Origin: Leclercia adecarboxylata
GTDB taxonomy: Bacteria > Pseudomonadota > Gammaproteobacteria > Enterobacterales > Enterobacteriaceae
DNA: 64,000 nucleotides
Direction: 5' to 3'
Assembly: GCF_006171285.1 (NCBI RefSeq)
Contig: NZ_CP040889.1
Span: 248,001-312,000, forward strand
In this document: piece after piece, positions 13,922-23,626 of the stretch
Position numbering within the stretch: the first letter of the stretch is position 1
Layout: each line of letters starts with the position of its first letter
Notes under the pieces: generated by a model
Database searches by the model: none
Told to the model about the DNA's origin: nothing
The model's input: the letters and a program-made list of their open reading frames with translations, nothing else
Program-made: the position numbers and the translations under genes

Positions 13922-15180
13922 ATTTTCCCTCTATGTTTCGTTATACATTCCCGGGAAACGATAATGAGTAAAACGCAATCCACAAATACCCGAATAGTCC
14001 ATGCATACGCAGCGCCAAGTACGCCATAAGAGTTAACAAGAAAATACAGCAGGGCCAGATAAGGTATGACCTCAATGCAGTGTAAAAAGGCGGTATATTT
14101 CGCTTTTCCCAGAGACTGTATGACGGTAAAAGGGATCTGGGCGATAGAGTTAAAGAAAAAGCCCACTAATAAAATCTGGAAAATAGCCTGTGAATGGATG
14201 GCATACTGTTCGCCAAGCCATAGCTGCATAATCAGTTTTGCCAGGAAAATCAGGATGACGACTAAGGGTAAACACCCAAGCCCCATTATCAGATAGGCGA
14301 ATCTGATATTTTTCTTTAACTCATCATAGGTTTTTGCTGCGCTGAGTTTAGGGAAAACAGCTCTCGAAAGCGCACCGGGAAGAAGACCTAAACGCGATAC
14401 GATTTCAGACGGGGCGGTATAATAACCGACTTTATCAGCACCTAATGAGCCTGAGATAACGAACCGATCAAAGTATACCATCACAGGGCTAATGATGTTG
14501 CTAACAGTGATCCAGCCTCCGAAGAAAATCATTCGTCGGAACGTTTCTCTGTAAAAAATAAAACCGGCATTAATGATTTCATTTCTGACAATCACGAATG
14601 CAATGATTAATGACAATAGTCTGCCAACGGCTAAGCCAAGTATTGCAGAAAACAGGGATGGAGAAAACAATACAAACAAGGCCGGTAAGCCTGCGATAAT
14701 AGAACTACCGAAACTTCTCTGTATATTTAATATTGCGAAACGTTCATCGCCCTCAAGTATGGACATCCATAATTGGTTAAGCAGGAAAGCAGGTATTGTC
14801 CAGACGAGGACACGAATAGAGTTTTGAACATCAGTATGATTGGATGCTGTAATATTCAAAAGCGAAATAATATTTGGCGTAAAGACGGAAATGAGGATTG
14901 CGCCAAAAACGCTGAACAAAAATAGAAATATAGTTGCTGTAGAAATTATTTTTTTGCGTTCATCATTATTGCCCCGGTAAACGGCAATTTCTCTAACAAT
15001 TGCACGAGTCAAACCGATATCAAATATGCCTGCATAACCAACAATAGCAATTGCTAAAGTGTAAACGCCAAAAAGTTCAACCCCTAATACCCTAGCAAGA
15101 TAACCCATTGCCGGGATAGCGATAGCAGTAGGTATAACATAGCCTGCTAAATTCCAGACACTATTCTTAATTAATCCCAT
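13918..15180 (-). CDS. wzx: O-antigen flippase (Wzx)
   Basis: 420 residues with about 12 membrane segments and the polysaccharide-transporter (MATE-like) N terminus LIKNSVWNLAGYVIPTAIAIPAMGYLARVLGVELFG. The YFDRFVISGSLGADKVGYYTAPSEIVSR segment is characteristic of Wzx proteins. It would flip undecaprenyl-linked O units across the inner membrane. It is the first gene after rmlA, separated by a hairpin junction where rmlC would usually lie. Confidence 0.93.
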   Translation of the reverse strand: MGLIKNSVWNLAGYVIPTAIAIPAMGYLARVLGVELFGVYTLAIAIVGYAGIFDIGLTRAIVREIAVYRGNNDERKKIISTATIFLFLFSVFGAILISVFTPNIISLLNITASNHTDVQNSIRVLVWTIPAFLLNQLWMSILEGDERFAILNIQRSFGSSIIAGLPALFVLFSPSLFSAILGLAVGRLLSLIIAFVIVRNEIINAGFIFYRETFRRMIFFGGWITVSNIISPVMVYFDRFVISGSLGADKVGYYTAPSEIVSRLGLLPGALSRAVFPKLSAAKTYDELKKNIRFAYLIMGLGCLPLVVILIFLAKLIMQLWLGEQYAIHSQAIFQILLVGFFFNSIAQIPFTVIQSLGKAKYTAFLHCIEVIPYLALLYFLVNSYGVLGAAYAWTIRVFVDCVLLIIVSRECITKHRGKI

Positions 15181-15208
15181 TCCGTTTACATTATCTCATC
15201 TTAATAAA

Positions 15209-15231
15209 TAAAGGGGCCGTTAGCCCCTTTT
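15209..15231 (-). terminator. Hairpin in the rmlA-wzx gap, terminator-like
   Basis: A stem AAAGGGGC / GCCCCTTT with a five-base loop. On the - strand (the operon direction) it is followed by TTTATTTATT. It would reduce transcription into wzx unless RNA polymerase is modified, for example by RfaH loaded at ops. Confidence 0.6.
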
Positions 15232-15258
15232 AATAACTTTAAGCAAAATATGATGCAT
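15220..15258 (-). CDS. Possible 12-codon mini-ORF ending in the rmlA-wzx hairpin
   Basis: A strong CAGGAGG site six bases before ATG is followed by only 12 codons (MHHILLKVIKRG), and the TAA lies inside the hairpin stem-loop. It may be a leader-like peptide that couples translation to the hairpin, or the stub of a gene lost by deletion. No homology is claimed. Confidence 0.3.
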   Translation of the reverse strand: MHHILLKVIKRG

Positions 15259-15318
15259 TATTCCCCTCCTGGATTTTCATCATTCGGGGTCGGTGCGAAA
15301 TCATCTGGCCTTTAAATA

Positions 15319-16197
15319 TCAGTAACCTTTGAGCATCTTCAACAAATACTGACCATAAGCATTCTTGGCCAGTGGTTTTGCCAGCGTTCTGACCTGCTCC
15401 GCATCAATAAACCCTTTGCGATAAGCAATCTCTTCCGGGCACGCCACTTTCAGTCCCTGACGCTCTTCAATGGTCGCAATAAAGTTGCTGGCTTCAATCA
15501 GGCTCTGATGTGTACCGGTATCGAGCCAGGCAAAACCGCGTCCCATCATGGCAACGGACAGACGGCCCTGCTCCATGTACAGACGGTTGAGGTCAGTGAT
15601 TTCCAGCTCGCCACGTGGTGACGGCTTCAGGCTTTTCGCCATTTCTACGACACTATTGTCATAGAAATAAAGACCGGTAACAGCGTAGTTACTCTTCGGT
15701 TCTAATGGCTTTTCTTCGAGACTGACAGCGGTGCCCTGTTTATCAAACTCAACGACGCCATAACGCTCTGGATCGTTAACATGGTAAGCAAAGACGGTGG
15801 CACCGCTCTCTTTATTTACAGCGGAGTCCATCAGCTTCGGCAGGTCATGGCCATAGAAGATGTTGTCGCCCAGTACCAGCGCACAATCATCATCACCAAT
15901 GAACTCTTCGCCAAGGATAAACGCCTGGGCCAGACCGTCTGGACTCGGCTGGACTTTATATTGCAGGTTAAGGCCCCACTGGCTACCGTCACCGAGCAGC
16001 TGCTCGAAACGTGGCGTGTCCTGCGGAGTACTGATAATCAGGATGTCACGAATACCCGCCAGCATCAGCGTGGTCAACGGGTAGTAAATCATTGGTTTGT
16101 CGTAGATTGGCAGAAGCTGCTTGCTGACCGCCATCGTCACCGGGTACAGACGGGTTCCTGAGCCACCGGCTAAAATAATCCCTTTACGCGTTTTCAT
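15319..16197 (-). CDS. rmlA: Glucose-1-phosphate thymidylyltransferase
   Basis: Makes dTDP-glucose, the first step of the dTDP-rhamnose route. 292 residues, full length. The nucleotidyltransferase signature is [22 protein letters not shown], with [13 protein letters not shown] as the metal/substrate site and the C-terminal RKGFIDAEQ segment. A second copy (rffH) normally exists in the enterobacterial common antigen locus. Third gene of the O-antigen operon, flanked on both sides by hairpins. Confidence 0.97.
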   Translation of the reverse strand: MKTRKGIILAGGSGTRLYPVTMAVSKQLLPIYDKPMIYYPLTTLMLAGIRDILIISTPQDTPRFEQLLGDGSQWGLNLQYKVQPSPDGLAQAFILGEEFIGDDDCALVLGDNIFYGHDLPKLMDSAVNKESGATVFAYHVNDPERYGVVEFDKQGTAVSLEEKPLEPKSNYAVTGLYFYDNSVVEMAKSLKPSPRGELEITDLNRLYMEQGRLSVAMMGRGFAWLDTGTHQSLIEASNFIATIEERQGLKVACPEEIAYRKGFIDAEQVRTLAKPLAKNAYGQYLLKMLKGY

Positions 16198-16220
16198 TTC
16201 ATCATCTCTTTAATGTGCAA

Positions 16221-16240
16221 AATGCCCGTAAACGGGCATT
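16221..16240 (-). terminator. Hairpin between rmlD and rmlA
   Basis: AATGCCCGT / ACGGGCATT stem with a short AA loop. On the - strand it is followed by TT and then GCACATT, so it is a weak terminator or an mRNA-processing/stability hairpin rather than a strong stop. Confidence 0.45.
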
Positions 16241-16250
16241 TAATTAAAAG

Positions 16251-17150
16251 TCAGACCGCAGTGGTCGTAAATAGCTCAGCCAGCATCCGTTTAACACCGG
16301 TTTCCCATTCAGGTAATACCAGGTCGAAGTTCTGCTGGAATTTCTCAGTATTCAGACGGGAGTTATTCGGACGACGCGCAGGAGTAGGATAAGCGCTGGT
16401 AGGAACAGCATTAAGCTTCTTGATCGCCAGTTCAATGCCAGCCTTACGTGCTTCGTCGAACACCAGCGCAGCGTAGTCGTGCCAGGTGGTCACGCCACCC
16501 GCAACCAGATGGTAGAGTCCAGCCACTTCCGGCTGCTTCATTGCCACACGAATTGCATGCGCTGTACAGTCAGCCAGCAACTCAGCGCCCGTTGGTGCAC
16601 CAAACTGATCGTTAATAACCTCCATCTCTTCGCGTTCTTTTGCAAAACGCAGCATGGTTTTCGCAAAGTTATTGCCTTTGCCCGCATAAACCCAACTGGT
16701 GCGGAAAATTAAGTGCCGGGCACAATTTTCCTGCAGTGCTTTTTCACCTGCCAGTTTGGTCTCGCCGTATACGTTTAGCGGCGCGGTCGCATCCGTTTCC
16801 AGCCAGGGCTTCTCCCCGTTGCCAGGGAAAACGTAATCGGTGGAGTAGTGAACAACCCATGCGCCAATTGTTTCCGCCTCTTTCGCAATGGCTTCAACGC
16901 TCGTGGCATTGAGCAACTGTGCGAATTCCGGCTCTGACTCCGCTTTATCCACGGCGGTATGCGCCGCCGCGTTGACAATAACGTCCGGCTTAATGCGACG
17001 TACAGTTTCCGCCACGCCTTCGGGATTGCTGAAATCACCGCAATACTCGCTGGAGTGCACATCGACGGCAATCAGGTTACCTAACGGGGCGAGCGCGCGC
17101 TGCAACTCCCAACCCACCTGCCCTGTTTTGCCGAACAGAAGGATATTCAT
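16251..17150 (-). CDS. rmlD: dTDP-4-dehydrorhamnose reductase
   Basis: NAD(P)H-dependent last step of dTDP-L-rhamnose synthesis. 299 residues. It has the nucleotide loop LLFGKTGQVGWEL, STDYVFPGNGEKPW, the Tyr-Lys pair YGETKLAGE, and the PTPARRPNNSRLN segment near the C terminus. It overlaps rmlB by one base. Its normal substrate is the product of RmlC, which is not encoded in this cluster. Confidence 0.97.
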   Translation of the reverse strand: MNILLFGKTGQVGWELQRALAPLGNLIAVDVHSSEYCGDFSNPEGVAETVRRIKPDVIVNAAAHTAVDKAESEPEFAQLLNATSVEAIAKEAETIGAWVVHYSTDYVFPGNGEKPWLETDATAPLNVYGETKLAGEKALQENCARHLIFRTSWVYAGKGNNFAKTMLRFAKEREEMEVINDQFGAPTGAELLADCTAHAIRVAMKQPEVAGLYHLVAGGVTTWHDYAALVFDEARKAGIELAIKKLNAVPTSAYPTPARRPNNSRLNTEKFQQNFDLVLPEWETGVKRMLAELFTTTAV

Positions 17151-18235
17151 TACTGACGTTCCCCGTAGTTCTGTTCAATCCATGATTGATAGTTACCGCT
17201 TTTCACGTTCTCAACCCACTGGGTGTTCGCCAGGTACCACTGCACCGTTTTACGGATACCGCTTTCAAACGTTTCCTGCGGTTTCCAGCCTAAGGTCTGG
17301 CTAATCTTATCGGCATCGATGGCATAACGACGGTCATGGCCCGGGCGGTCAGTCACATAGGTGATCTGGTCGCGATATGAACCCTCTTTCGGCACGATCT
17401 CATCCAGCAGATCGCAGATGGTATGCACCACATCCAGGTTCTGCTTCTCGTTATGGCCGCCGATATTGTAGGTCTCGCCAGGCTTACCCTGGGTCACAAC
17501 GGTGTAGAGCGCACGGGCGTGATCTTCAACATACAGCCAGTCGCGGATCTGATCGCCTTTGCCATAAATCGGCAGCGCTTTCCCGTCCAGCGCGTTGAGG
17601 ATTACCAGCGGGATCAGTTTTTCCGGGAAGTGATAAGGGCCGTAATTATTGGAGCAGTTAGTCACAATCGTCGGGAACCCGTAGGTACGTAACCATGCGC
17701 GAACGAGGTGATCGCTCGAGGCCTTCGAAGCAGAGTACGGACTGCTTGGCGCATATGCTGTCGTTTCAGTGAACAGCGGCAAATCAGTAGAGGCAGGATG
17801 TTCGTCCGGGTGCGGCAGATCGCCGTACACTTCATCGGTAGAGATGTGGTGGAAACGGAAGGCTTTTTTCGCAGTTTCATCCAGCGTTGACCAGTACGCG
17901 CGAGCCGCTTCAAGCAGGACGTAGGTGCCGACGATGTTGGTTTCAATAAACGCCGCCGGACCGGTAATAGAGCGGTCAACGTGGCTTTCTGCCGCCAGAT
18001 GCATCACTGCATCAGGCTTATGCTCGGCAAAAATACGGTCCATCGCCGCTTTATCGCAAATATCCGCATGTTCAAAAATATAACGCTGGCTGTCGCTCAC
18101 TTCAGCCAGAGATTCCAGGTTACCGGCGTAGGTCAATTTATCGACATTAACCACTGTATCCTGGGTGTTTTGAATAATATGTCGTACAACCGCAGAGCCG
18201 ATAAAACCCGCACCGCCAGTAACAAGAATTTTCAC
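17150..18235 (-). CDS. rmlB: dTDP-glucose 4,6-dehydratase
   Basis: Converts dTDP-glucose to dTDP-4-keto-6-deoxyglucose. 361 residues. The NAD loop is [15 protein letters not shown], catalytic STDEVYGDL precedes the Tyr-Lys motif [14 protein letters not shown], and [13 protein letters not shown] [14 protein letters not shown] is present. First gene of the O-antigen operon, about 80 bases downstream of the JUMPstart element. A second copy (rffG) is usual elsewhere in these genomes. Confidence 0.97.
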   Translation of the reverse strand: MKILVTGGAGFIGSAVVRHIIQNTQDTVVNVDKLTYAGNLESLAEVSDSQRYIFEHADICDKAAMDRIFAEHKPDAVMHLAAESHVDRSITGPAAFIETNIVGTYVLLEAARAYWSTLDETAKKAFRFHHISTDEVYGDLPHPDEHPASTDLPLFTETTAYAPSSPYSASKASSDHLVRAWLRTYGFPTIVTNCSNNYGPYHFPEKLIPLVILNALDGKALPIYGKGDQIRDWLYVEDHARALYTVVTQGKPGETYNIGGHNEKQNLDVVHTICDLLDEIVPKEGSYRDQITYVTDRPGHDRRYAIDADKISQTLGWKPQETFESGIRKTVQWYLANTQWVENVKSGNYQSWIEQNYGERQ

Positions 18236-18313
18236 GCGTTATTTTCCGTTAAATGAATACATCGGGATGGTGGCATTCTGAATAATAAATGAACTAAATA
18301 TCCAGAAACCGGA

Positions 18314-18352
18314 CACGCTACCGCCCCTGGCTTAACAGCTACCAGTGCACTG
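18314..18352 (-). promoter_or_regulatory. JUMPstart / ops element of the O-antigen operon
   Basis: On the - strand this 39-base block is a near-consensus JUMPstart, and its last 12 bases are the ops element GGCGGTAGCGTG (18314-18325). Paused RNA polymerase at ops recruits RfaH, which suppresses termination in long polysaccharide operons. The start site is not resolved; a TTGACG at 18398-18403 (- strand) is one -35 candidate without a clear -10. Confidence 0.93.
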
Positions 18353-18519
18353 AACGTGATCGTAATAGAGGTATTTTGCCGTCTATTCCCGTCAACATGG
18401 CGACAGGATAGCGCGCAAATCAATTAATAATTGTCGTCTTAAATGCCAGCAGAAACAAGGGAAAAATCTGACTAACGAGACAAAAAGCAAGCAATTAACT
18501 TACTGATATTTAAGAATAT

Positions 18520-18585
18520 ATTAAAAAAAGAAAACGGCAGCGTCATTCTCATGGCCCTGATAGCCCGGAATGATCCACTGCCGTT
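18520..18585 (-). terminator. galF terminator
   Basis: Inverted repeat AACGGCAG / CTGCCGTT, extended by TCATTC / GAATGA pairing further in. Read on the - strand it is followed by TTTTCTTTTTTT. It lies about 20 bases past the galF stop and separates galF from the rml operon. The 370-base gap 18236-18605 holds only this terminator, the promoter region and JUMPstart. Confidence 0.8.
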
Positions 18586-18605
18586 AGACAACGACGAACC
18601 AATCG

Positions 18606-19502
18606 TTAATCGTTGGTTAAGAGCTTCGTCATGCTTTCGCGGAACTTCTGCCCTTCTTTATGGTTACGCAGGCCATACTGTACGAACGCCTGCATATACC
18701 CCAGTTTCTTACCACAGTCGTAGCTGTCACCGGTCATCAGCATTGCATCAACGGACTGCTTCTTCGCCAGTTGCGCAATGGCATCCGTCAGCTGAATACG
18801 ATCCCACGCGCCTGGCTCGGTACGTTCCAGCTCGGCCCAGATCTCTGCATTCAGCACATAGCGGCCGACGGCCATCAGATCGGAATCCAGCGTCTGCGGC
18901 TGATCCGGTTTCTCGATAAACTCAACGATACGGCTGACCTTACCTTCTGAATCCAGCGGCTCTTTGGTCTGAATAACGGAGTACTCAGAGAGATCGCCCT
19001 TCATGCGCTTCGCCAGCACCTGGCTCCGGCCCGTCTCGTTAAAACGCGCCACCATGGCTGCCAGGTTATAGCGCAGCGGATCGGCAGAGGCGTTATCCAG
19101 AATGATATCCGGCAGGACAACCACAAATGGGTTATCGCCGACCACAGGACGCGCGCACAGAATAGAGTGGCCCAGCCCCAGCGGCTGCGCCTGACGCACG
19201 TTCATAATGGTCACGCCCGGCGGGCAGATGGACTGCACTTCCGCCAGCAGCTGACGCTTAACGCGCTGCTCCAGAAGGGCTTCAAGTTCGTAGGAGGTGT
19301 CGAAGTGGTTTTCCACCGCATTCTTGGAGGAATGGGTAACCAGAACGATTTCTTTGATCCCTGCAGCAACAATCTCGTCGACGATGTACTGAATCATCGG
19401 CTTGTCAACGATCGGCAGCATCTCTTTAGGAATGGCTTTTGTGGCCGGGAGCAAATGCATGCCCAGACCGGCTACCGGAATGACCGCTTTCAAATTAATC
19501 AT
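18606..19502 (-). CDS. galF: GalF, GalU-like UTP-glucose-1-phosphate uridylyltransferase homologue
   Basis: 298 residues, similar to GalU but with [25 protein letters not shown], in which Met-His replaces the Thr-Arg of GalU, the usual mark of GalF. GalF has little activity itself and is thought to modulate UDP-glucose supply. It is the classic left boundary of enterobacterial O-antigen and capsule clusters. It has its own promoter and terminator. Confidence 0.96.
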   Translation of the reverse strand: MINLKAVIPVAGLGMHLLPATKAIPKEMLPIVDKPMIQYIVDEIVAAGIKEIVLVTHSSKNAVENHFDTSYELEALLEQRVKRQLLAEVQSICPPGVTIMNVRQAQPLGLGHSILCARPVVGDNPFVVVLPDIILDNASADPLRYNLAAMVARFNETGRSQVLAKRMKGDLSEYSVIQTKEPLDSEGKVSRIVEFIEKPDQPQTLDSDLMAVGRYVLNAEIWAELERTEPGAWDRIQLTDAIAQLAKKQSVDAMLMTGDSYDCGKKLGYMQAFVQYGLRNHKEGQKFRESMTKLLTND

Positions 19503-19530
19503 ATATCTTCCACCTTAAAATGGTTGCCGA

Positions 19531-19561
19531 ATTATAGCCCTTTAGCCTGGTTTCGCCAGCA
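19531..19561 (-). promoter_or_regulatory. Candidate sigma-70 promoter of galF
   Basis: On the - strand a perfect TATAAT -10 (19531-19536) lies about 28 bases before the galF ATG, with a weak CTGGCG/TGGCGA -35 about 16-17 bases upstream. The AAGGTGG ribosome site follows. Confidence 0.5.
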
Positions 19562-19680
19562 CGAATTGCTACAAATCTGGAGATGATGTTACGCAATTAC
19601 AGCGTAAATTCCAGTGGATGCAATCCGAATACCGGCGCTTTAATTCCAGGAATCCTCGCAAAATGCCGGCTGGCTAATAT

Positions 19681-21066
19681 TTAGCGCTTCGGCAGTTTAA
19701 AATTCAGCCGTTCCGTGTTGATTGTATGATGGTCAATTCGGTCGATATCGACAGAACTTTGCCCCTTCTCATTAACCGCGTTAATGTTCGCAAGCGAGAG
19801 CAGCGTCTCGTCACGCGCCATAAATTTCCCGCGCACATCCTTACGCAGATCGAAATTCAGCTTCAGAGCTGGCCCTCGCTCTGCGTCCTGCATCACGTTG
19901 ATATTGCGCATGAAAAGATGCTGAGGTTTATTGTGCAGTTCAAGCGTTGCCCGTTTCATGTCCATATTGGTGAGCGCCACGAAGGAAGTTTTATTGCCGG
20001 AGGAGATCTGTATTCCACGCAATTTCCGCGCAAGGTTCCGGTTGTCCATCTGGATATTGTTGAGGCGAAAATTCTGCGGTATCGACAAATAATCGCCTTT
20101 GATCACCCCGTAGCCAATTAACATCCCGGCGCTGTCGATCATCTCAACATTATCGATGACAAAGTTATCGCAGCCGTATATCGCTACCGTTGCGTTATCA
20201 ATACCCGCTTTTTTGCTGAAGTCCGGGGTGATATTCCGGGCCTTAACATTACGAATGATAAAGTGTTTGCCGTTTTCAACATGTACCAGCTGGCGGCAGT
20301 TGCTGCCGGTAATGTTCGCCACCACGAAGTTCTTAACCGACTGGTCTTCGGGGTAATTATTATCGTACGTGCTGCCGGCCAGACCGATGCCGATCCCCCA
20401 GTTAATCTTGCCGTTGGTACAGTCGATATGGTCGATGACGTGGTCTGAAATCAGGATGTTCTTGTCGTTGATCGCCACGTTCCACTCGATGGCGTCGCCC
20501 TGCAGGTAGCTGAAATGACAGTTGGTGATCTTCACCCCGTCCAGCTGATTATGAAATCCCTGACGCAGGATCGCATAGTTGGCTTTGGTGACCCGCAGGT
20601 TGTCGATCAGCAGATTGCGCATCACCCGCTTCTGTTTGCCGCCGATATAAATCTGGGTCACCGGGCCATAGCCGCTCATCGCCAGGCCCTGGATCACGCA
20701 GTCGGAGCCGCGCACGTCGAGGGTGATATTTTCGCTGCGCCCCTCCCCTTCGCCAATCACCTTGCTGCCATCCTGCAGCACCAGGCGGCCCCGGCCGTTG
20801 CCGGTCAGCGCCCCGCGAATGCGCAGGGTTTTGCCTTCGGGGATAAAAATGGCGGCGTTGATATTTTCACAGGTGAGCCCAGCGGGCACCACCACGGTAT
20901 CACCCTCAGCAAAGGCCTTTTTGAAAGCGGCGATCCCGTCACGAAGGTCATACCGGCTGATGTCTACCGTGGCGCTGTTCGTGGCGGCCCGTACCCCTAC
21001 CAGCGGCGCGGCCGCCAGTACGGTACAGGTGGTGACAAACGCGCGTCGCGTCATCTCTTTCGGCAT
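19681..21066 (-). CDS. wcaM: Colanic acid biosynthesis protein WcaM
   Basis: 461 residues, last gene of the colanic acid operon. The N terminus [20 protein letters not shown] looks like a Tat-type or hydrophobic export signal (RRAF followed by a hydrophobic stretch). The rest has repeated short beta-strand segments ([28 protein letters not shown]) suggesting a right-handed beta-helix as in polysaccharide-active enzymes. Its biochemical role is not settled. A GGAGG site lies four bases before the ATG. Confidence 0.93.
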   Translation of the reverse strand: MPKEMTRRAFVTTCTVLAAAPLVGVRAATNSATVDISRYDLRDGIAAFKKAFAEGDTVVVPAGLTCENINAAIFIPEGKTLRIRGALTGNGRGRLVLQDGSKVIGEGEGRSENITLDVRGSDCVIQGLAMSGYGPVTQIYIGGKQKRVMRNLLIDNLRVTKANYAILRQGFHNQLDGVKITNCHFSYLQGDAIEWNVAINDKNILISDHVIDHIDCTNGKINWGIGIGLAGSTYDNNYPEDQSVKNFVVANITGSNCRQLVHVENGKHFIIRNVKARNITPDFSKKAGIDNATVAIYGCDNFVIDNVEMIDSAGMLIGYGVIKGDYLSIPQNFRLNNIQMDNRNLARKLRGIQISSGNKTSFVALTNMDMKRATLELHNKPQHLFMRNINVMQDAERGPALKLNFDLRKDVRGKFMARDETLLSLANINAVNEKGQSSVDIDRIDHHTINTERLNFKLPKR

Positions 21067-21077
21067 ATCGCCTCCGT

Positions 21078-22298
21078 TTAAAGCGTGTGTAGCAGAGTGG
21101 CTAACTGTCGATTGATAAGATGCTGGTTGAAATCGGTCTCCACCTTTTTGCGCGCGTTATGCAGCACGGGGGAGAGCTCCTGATGGGCGATGGCGGCAAA
21201 CCGTTCCAGCTGGTTGGCCAGCGCCTCCGGGTTGTTCTCTTCCACCAGCCAGCCGGAATGGCCGGGCTCGATGAGCTCAGGAATGCCGCTGTGTACCGTG
21301 GAGACCACCGGAATGCCCACCGCCATCGCCTCCATCAGGGCAACCGGAATGCCTTCCATATCGCCGTCCGTACCGGTGACAGACGGGAGTAAAAAGACGT
21401 CGGCAGCATCAAGCATCGCCTTAACTTCATGGCTGGGCTTGAAGCCTGGCATCTCGACATAGGACTCCAGCTGATACTGCTCGATCAGGGTACGCAGGCG
21501 GCGCTCCCAGGGGCCGATGCCCAGAATGCGGTAGTGGAAATCCACCCCGCGCGCTTTCAGCTGGCGGCAGGCTTCGATCGCCACGTGGAGCCCTTTTTTC
21601 TCGGTCAGGCGCGCAACAGAGATAATTTGCAGTGGACTACCGGGCGCTTTAACCGGCCGTTGGGTAAAACGTTGCATGTCCACGCCCATGCGCGAAACGG
21701 TGATTTTCTCCGGCGGACAGCCCATGGTTTTGAGTCGCCCGGCCCACAGGTCGCTTATTGGCAACATCATGTCGCCGCGCTGAAAGAGCCGCTGGTATTC
21801 AGGCGTATAGTGGTTCAGCACCTCGCGGCTGGAGATATCAATCCCGTGAAACACCGTCGCGATTTTCCCCTCAATGACACCCAGTTCGCGCAGCTTGGCC
21901 GCCGTCACCCCGGCCGGTCCAAAGTGGGCGATAAATACATCCGCACGCCAGGGGCGCTGCGTCTGGCCACAAATGGCGGAGAGGATCAGATTGCGCGATT
22001 CGGCGCCGTAGCGGGAGACATTCAGCGCTTTCCATGTGCCGGGGCGATGCAGCCCGCGCAGGGTCTGGCGGGCGCGGTAGCGCAGTTTCGCCAGCTTGCC
22101 CTGGGGCTCATCCTGCAGCCAGCGGGTCTTGCTGGCCAGGTCATACTGGGTCCAGGCGGCGTGGGTGTTCTGGGTATCGCCCTTTTGCAGGGCGATAATC
22201 TCCACGTCATATCCCATATCAATAAAGGCGGTGATCTGGTTAAGCACAAAGGTCTCAGACGAGAGCGGGAATTTCAGTAAGAAGAAACCAACCTTCAT
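21078..22298 (-). CDS. wcaL: Colanic acid glycosyltransferase WcaL
   Basis: 406-residue GT-B enzyme of family GT4. The C-terminal donor site is visible as [22 protein letters not shown] and, later, [29 protein letters not shown], with the [10 protein letters not shown] glutamate motif. It adds a sugar of the colanic acid side chain (probably galactose, by family knowledge). The ATG overlaps the wcaK stop. Confidence 0.94.
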   Translation of the reverse strand: MKVGFFLLKFPLSSETFVLNQITAFIDMGYDVEIIALQKGDTQNTHAAWTQYDLASKTRWLQDEPQGKLAKLRYRARQTLRGLHRPGTWKALNVSRYGAESRNLILSAICGQTQRPWRADVFIAHFGPAGVTAAKLRELGVIEGKIATVFHGIDISSREVLNHYTPEYQRLFQRGDMMLPISDLWAGRLKTMGCPPEKITVSRMGVDMQRFTQRPVKAPGSPLQIISVARLTEKKGLHVAIEACRQLKARGVDFHYRILGIGPWERRLRTLIEQYQLESYVEMPGFKPSHEVKAMLDAADVFLLPSVTGTDGDMEGIPVALMEAMAVGIPVVSTVHSGIPELIEPGHSGWLVEENNPEALANQLERFAAIAHQELSPVLHNARKKVETDFNQHLINRQLATLLHTL

Positions 22299-23575
22299 TT
22301 GCCCTCCCCGACCCGATCCAGCACCGATTTCACCATGTTGATGCCGTTTTCACGTTCGGCCTTCACCGCCACCGCCAGGCGTTCGTTGATAGCCGGAAGC
22401 TGGCCGAGCGTGTCCCCAACCATCGCCCCCAGGGAGCCGTCCAGCAGATGGCGAATATCCACCGCCATCTCCGGCATACCCAGCTGCTGCATGATCCCGG
22501 CAGACTTGTGCTCGTAGTTAATGGCAATCGCTGGGGTGCCGAAGTTCATGGAGATAATGGCCGAATGCAGGCGGGTGCCCACGGTCAGGTCGCAGGCGCC
22601 CAGCAATTTGCCCATCTCCAGGTCGTTAAGTTCGTCCATCACCACGTGATAGCGCGACGGATCGCTGACGTGCTGGCGCAGGTTCAGCGCCACCATGCGG
22701 TCATCTTTGTTGTAGCTGTCGATCCCGGTACAGGTGGAGAGCGCCAGCACCTGGTAGCCGCTGTCCAGCACCCGGTTGACCACCTCGGCAAAGGCCTTTT
22801 CGTAGGCCGCCTGGGTGGTGCCCAGACGCTTATCAAACGGCGCCAGCTCGCGCAGGGTGATGGCAACGGTCTTCTGCTGCGCGGCCACGTTCAGCCAGTG
22901 CTGCACGGCATAGCTCGGGGTAAAGTTCGCTTCCTGATGATCCACCAGCCAGGCGGTATCCACCCCCTGCTCCACTTTGGTGGTGTCGATTTCGCTGCGC
23001 TGCATCAGATTCAGGCTCACCGACTCGCGCAGGATCAGCGCGTCACAGTGGCCAAACACATAGTTTGCCAGCTGGTTGAACTGTGGATCCTGGAATGGCC
23101 CGACGCTGTGGCCGACCATATACAGCGGCTTTTTCGCCATAAAGGTGCAGAGCGCATGCTCGAACTGCGGCACGCCGTAGAGGTCGACAAAAAACGATCC
23201 GCCCACCTGAATGATGGCGTCGTAGCCGGAGAGCAGACGGACAAAATCGGTAAAACCCTGGGCGATGGCGATATTGCGCAGCTTGCCGGTGTCGGTCACG
23301 CGGGACAGCAGCACCTGATGCTGATAGCGGCGGCGCAGCACCTTCTTCACGCGGCCCATCATGCCGGCGGCGCTGTTATGCTGCTTCATCTGGCTGTAGA
23401 GCGGATCGCCCATCACCGGGCGGTTCAGCAGCCAGGAGGAGCTCACCGGGTAGCGGCTCATCACATCCACTTCTGTCTCAGGCGACAGGGCGTAAATAGC
23501 ATCCAGCAGGCCGCGCAGGATGGCGCTGTCACCACGGTTACCACAGGTATGGTTGCCCAGAATCAATAATTTCAT
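22295..23575 (-). CDS. wcaK: Colanic acid pyruvyltransferase-family protein WcaK
   Basis: 426 residues of the polysaccharide pyruvyl transferase family. It starts KLLILGNHTCGNRGDSAILRGLLDAI and later has VGTRLHSAIISMNFGTPAIAINYEHKSAGI, the conserved His/Glu segment. It is taken to put the pyruvate ketal on the terminal galactose of the colanic acid unit. It lies 51 bases after wzxC, with a small palindrome in the gap. Confidence 0.94.
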   Translation of the reverse strand: MKLLILGNHTCGNRGDSAILRGLLDAIYALSPETEVDVMSRYPVSSSWLLNRPVMGDPLYSQMKQHNSAAGMMGRVKKVLRRRYQHQVLLSRVTDTGKLRNIAIAQGFTDFVRLLSGYDAIIQVGGSFFVDLYGVPQFEHALCTFMAKKPLYMVGHSVGPFQDPQFNQLANYVFGHCDALILRESVSLNLMQRSEIDTTKVEQGVDTAWLVDHQEANFTPSYAVQHWLNVAAQQKTVAITLRELAPFDKRLGTTQAAYEKAFAEVVNRVLDSGYQVLALSTCTGIDSYNKDDRMVALNLRQHVSDPSRYHVVMDELNDLEMGKLLGACDLTVGTRLHSAIISMNFGTPAIAINYEHKSAGIMQQLGMPEMAVDIRHLLDGSLGAMVGDTLGQLPAINERLAVAVKAERENGINMVKSVLDRVGEGK

Positions 23576-23594
23576 AATAACCTCTTAAAAGATT

Positions 23595-23618
23595 CCCCTC
23601 CCCAAAGGGTGAGGGGGA
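23595..23618. repeat. Degenerate GC-rich palindrome between wzxC and wcaK
   Basis: CCCCTCCCC, AAA loop, GGGTGAGGGG. It looks like a shortened relative of the CCCTCACCC...GGGGAGAGGG palindromes found at 26521, 44429, 44510 and 53810. Confidence 0.5.
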
Positions 23619-23626
23619 GGAAATAA

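Noticed and set aside
18232..18423. 63-codon - strand open frame spanning the JUMPstart region
   Set aside because: It overlaps the regulatory leader of the rml operon and has no ribosome site; rmlB has a clear start inside its end.
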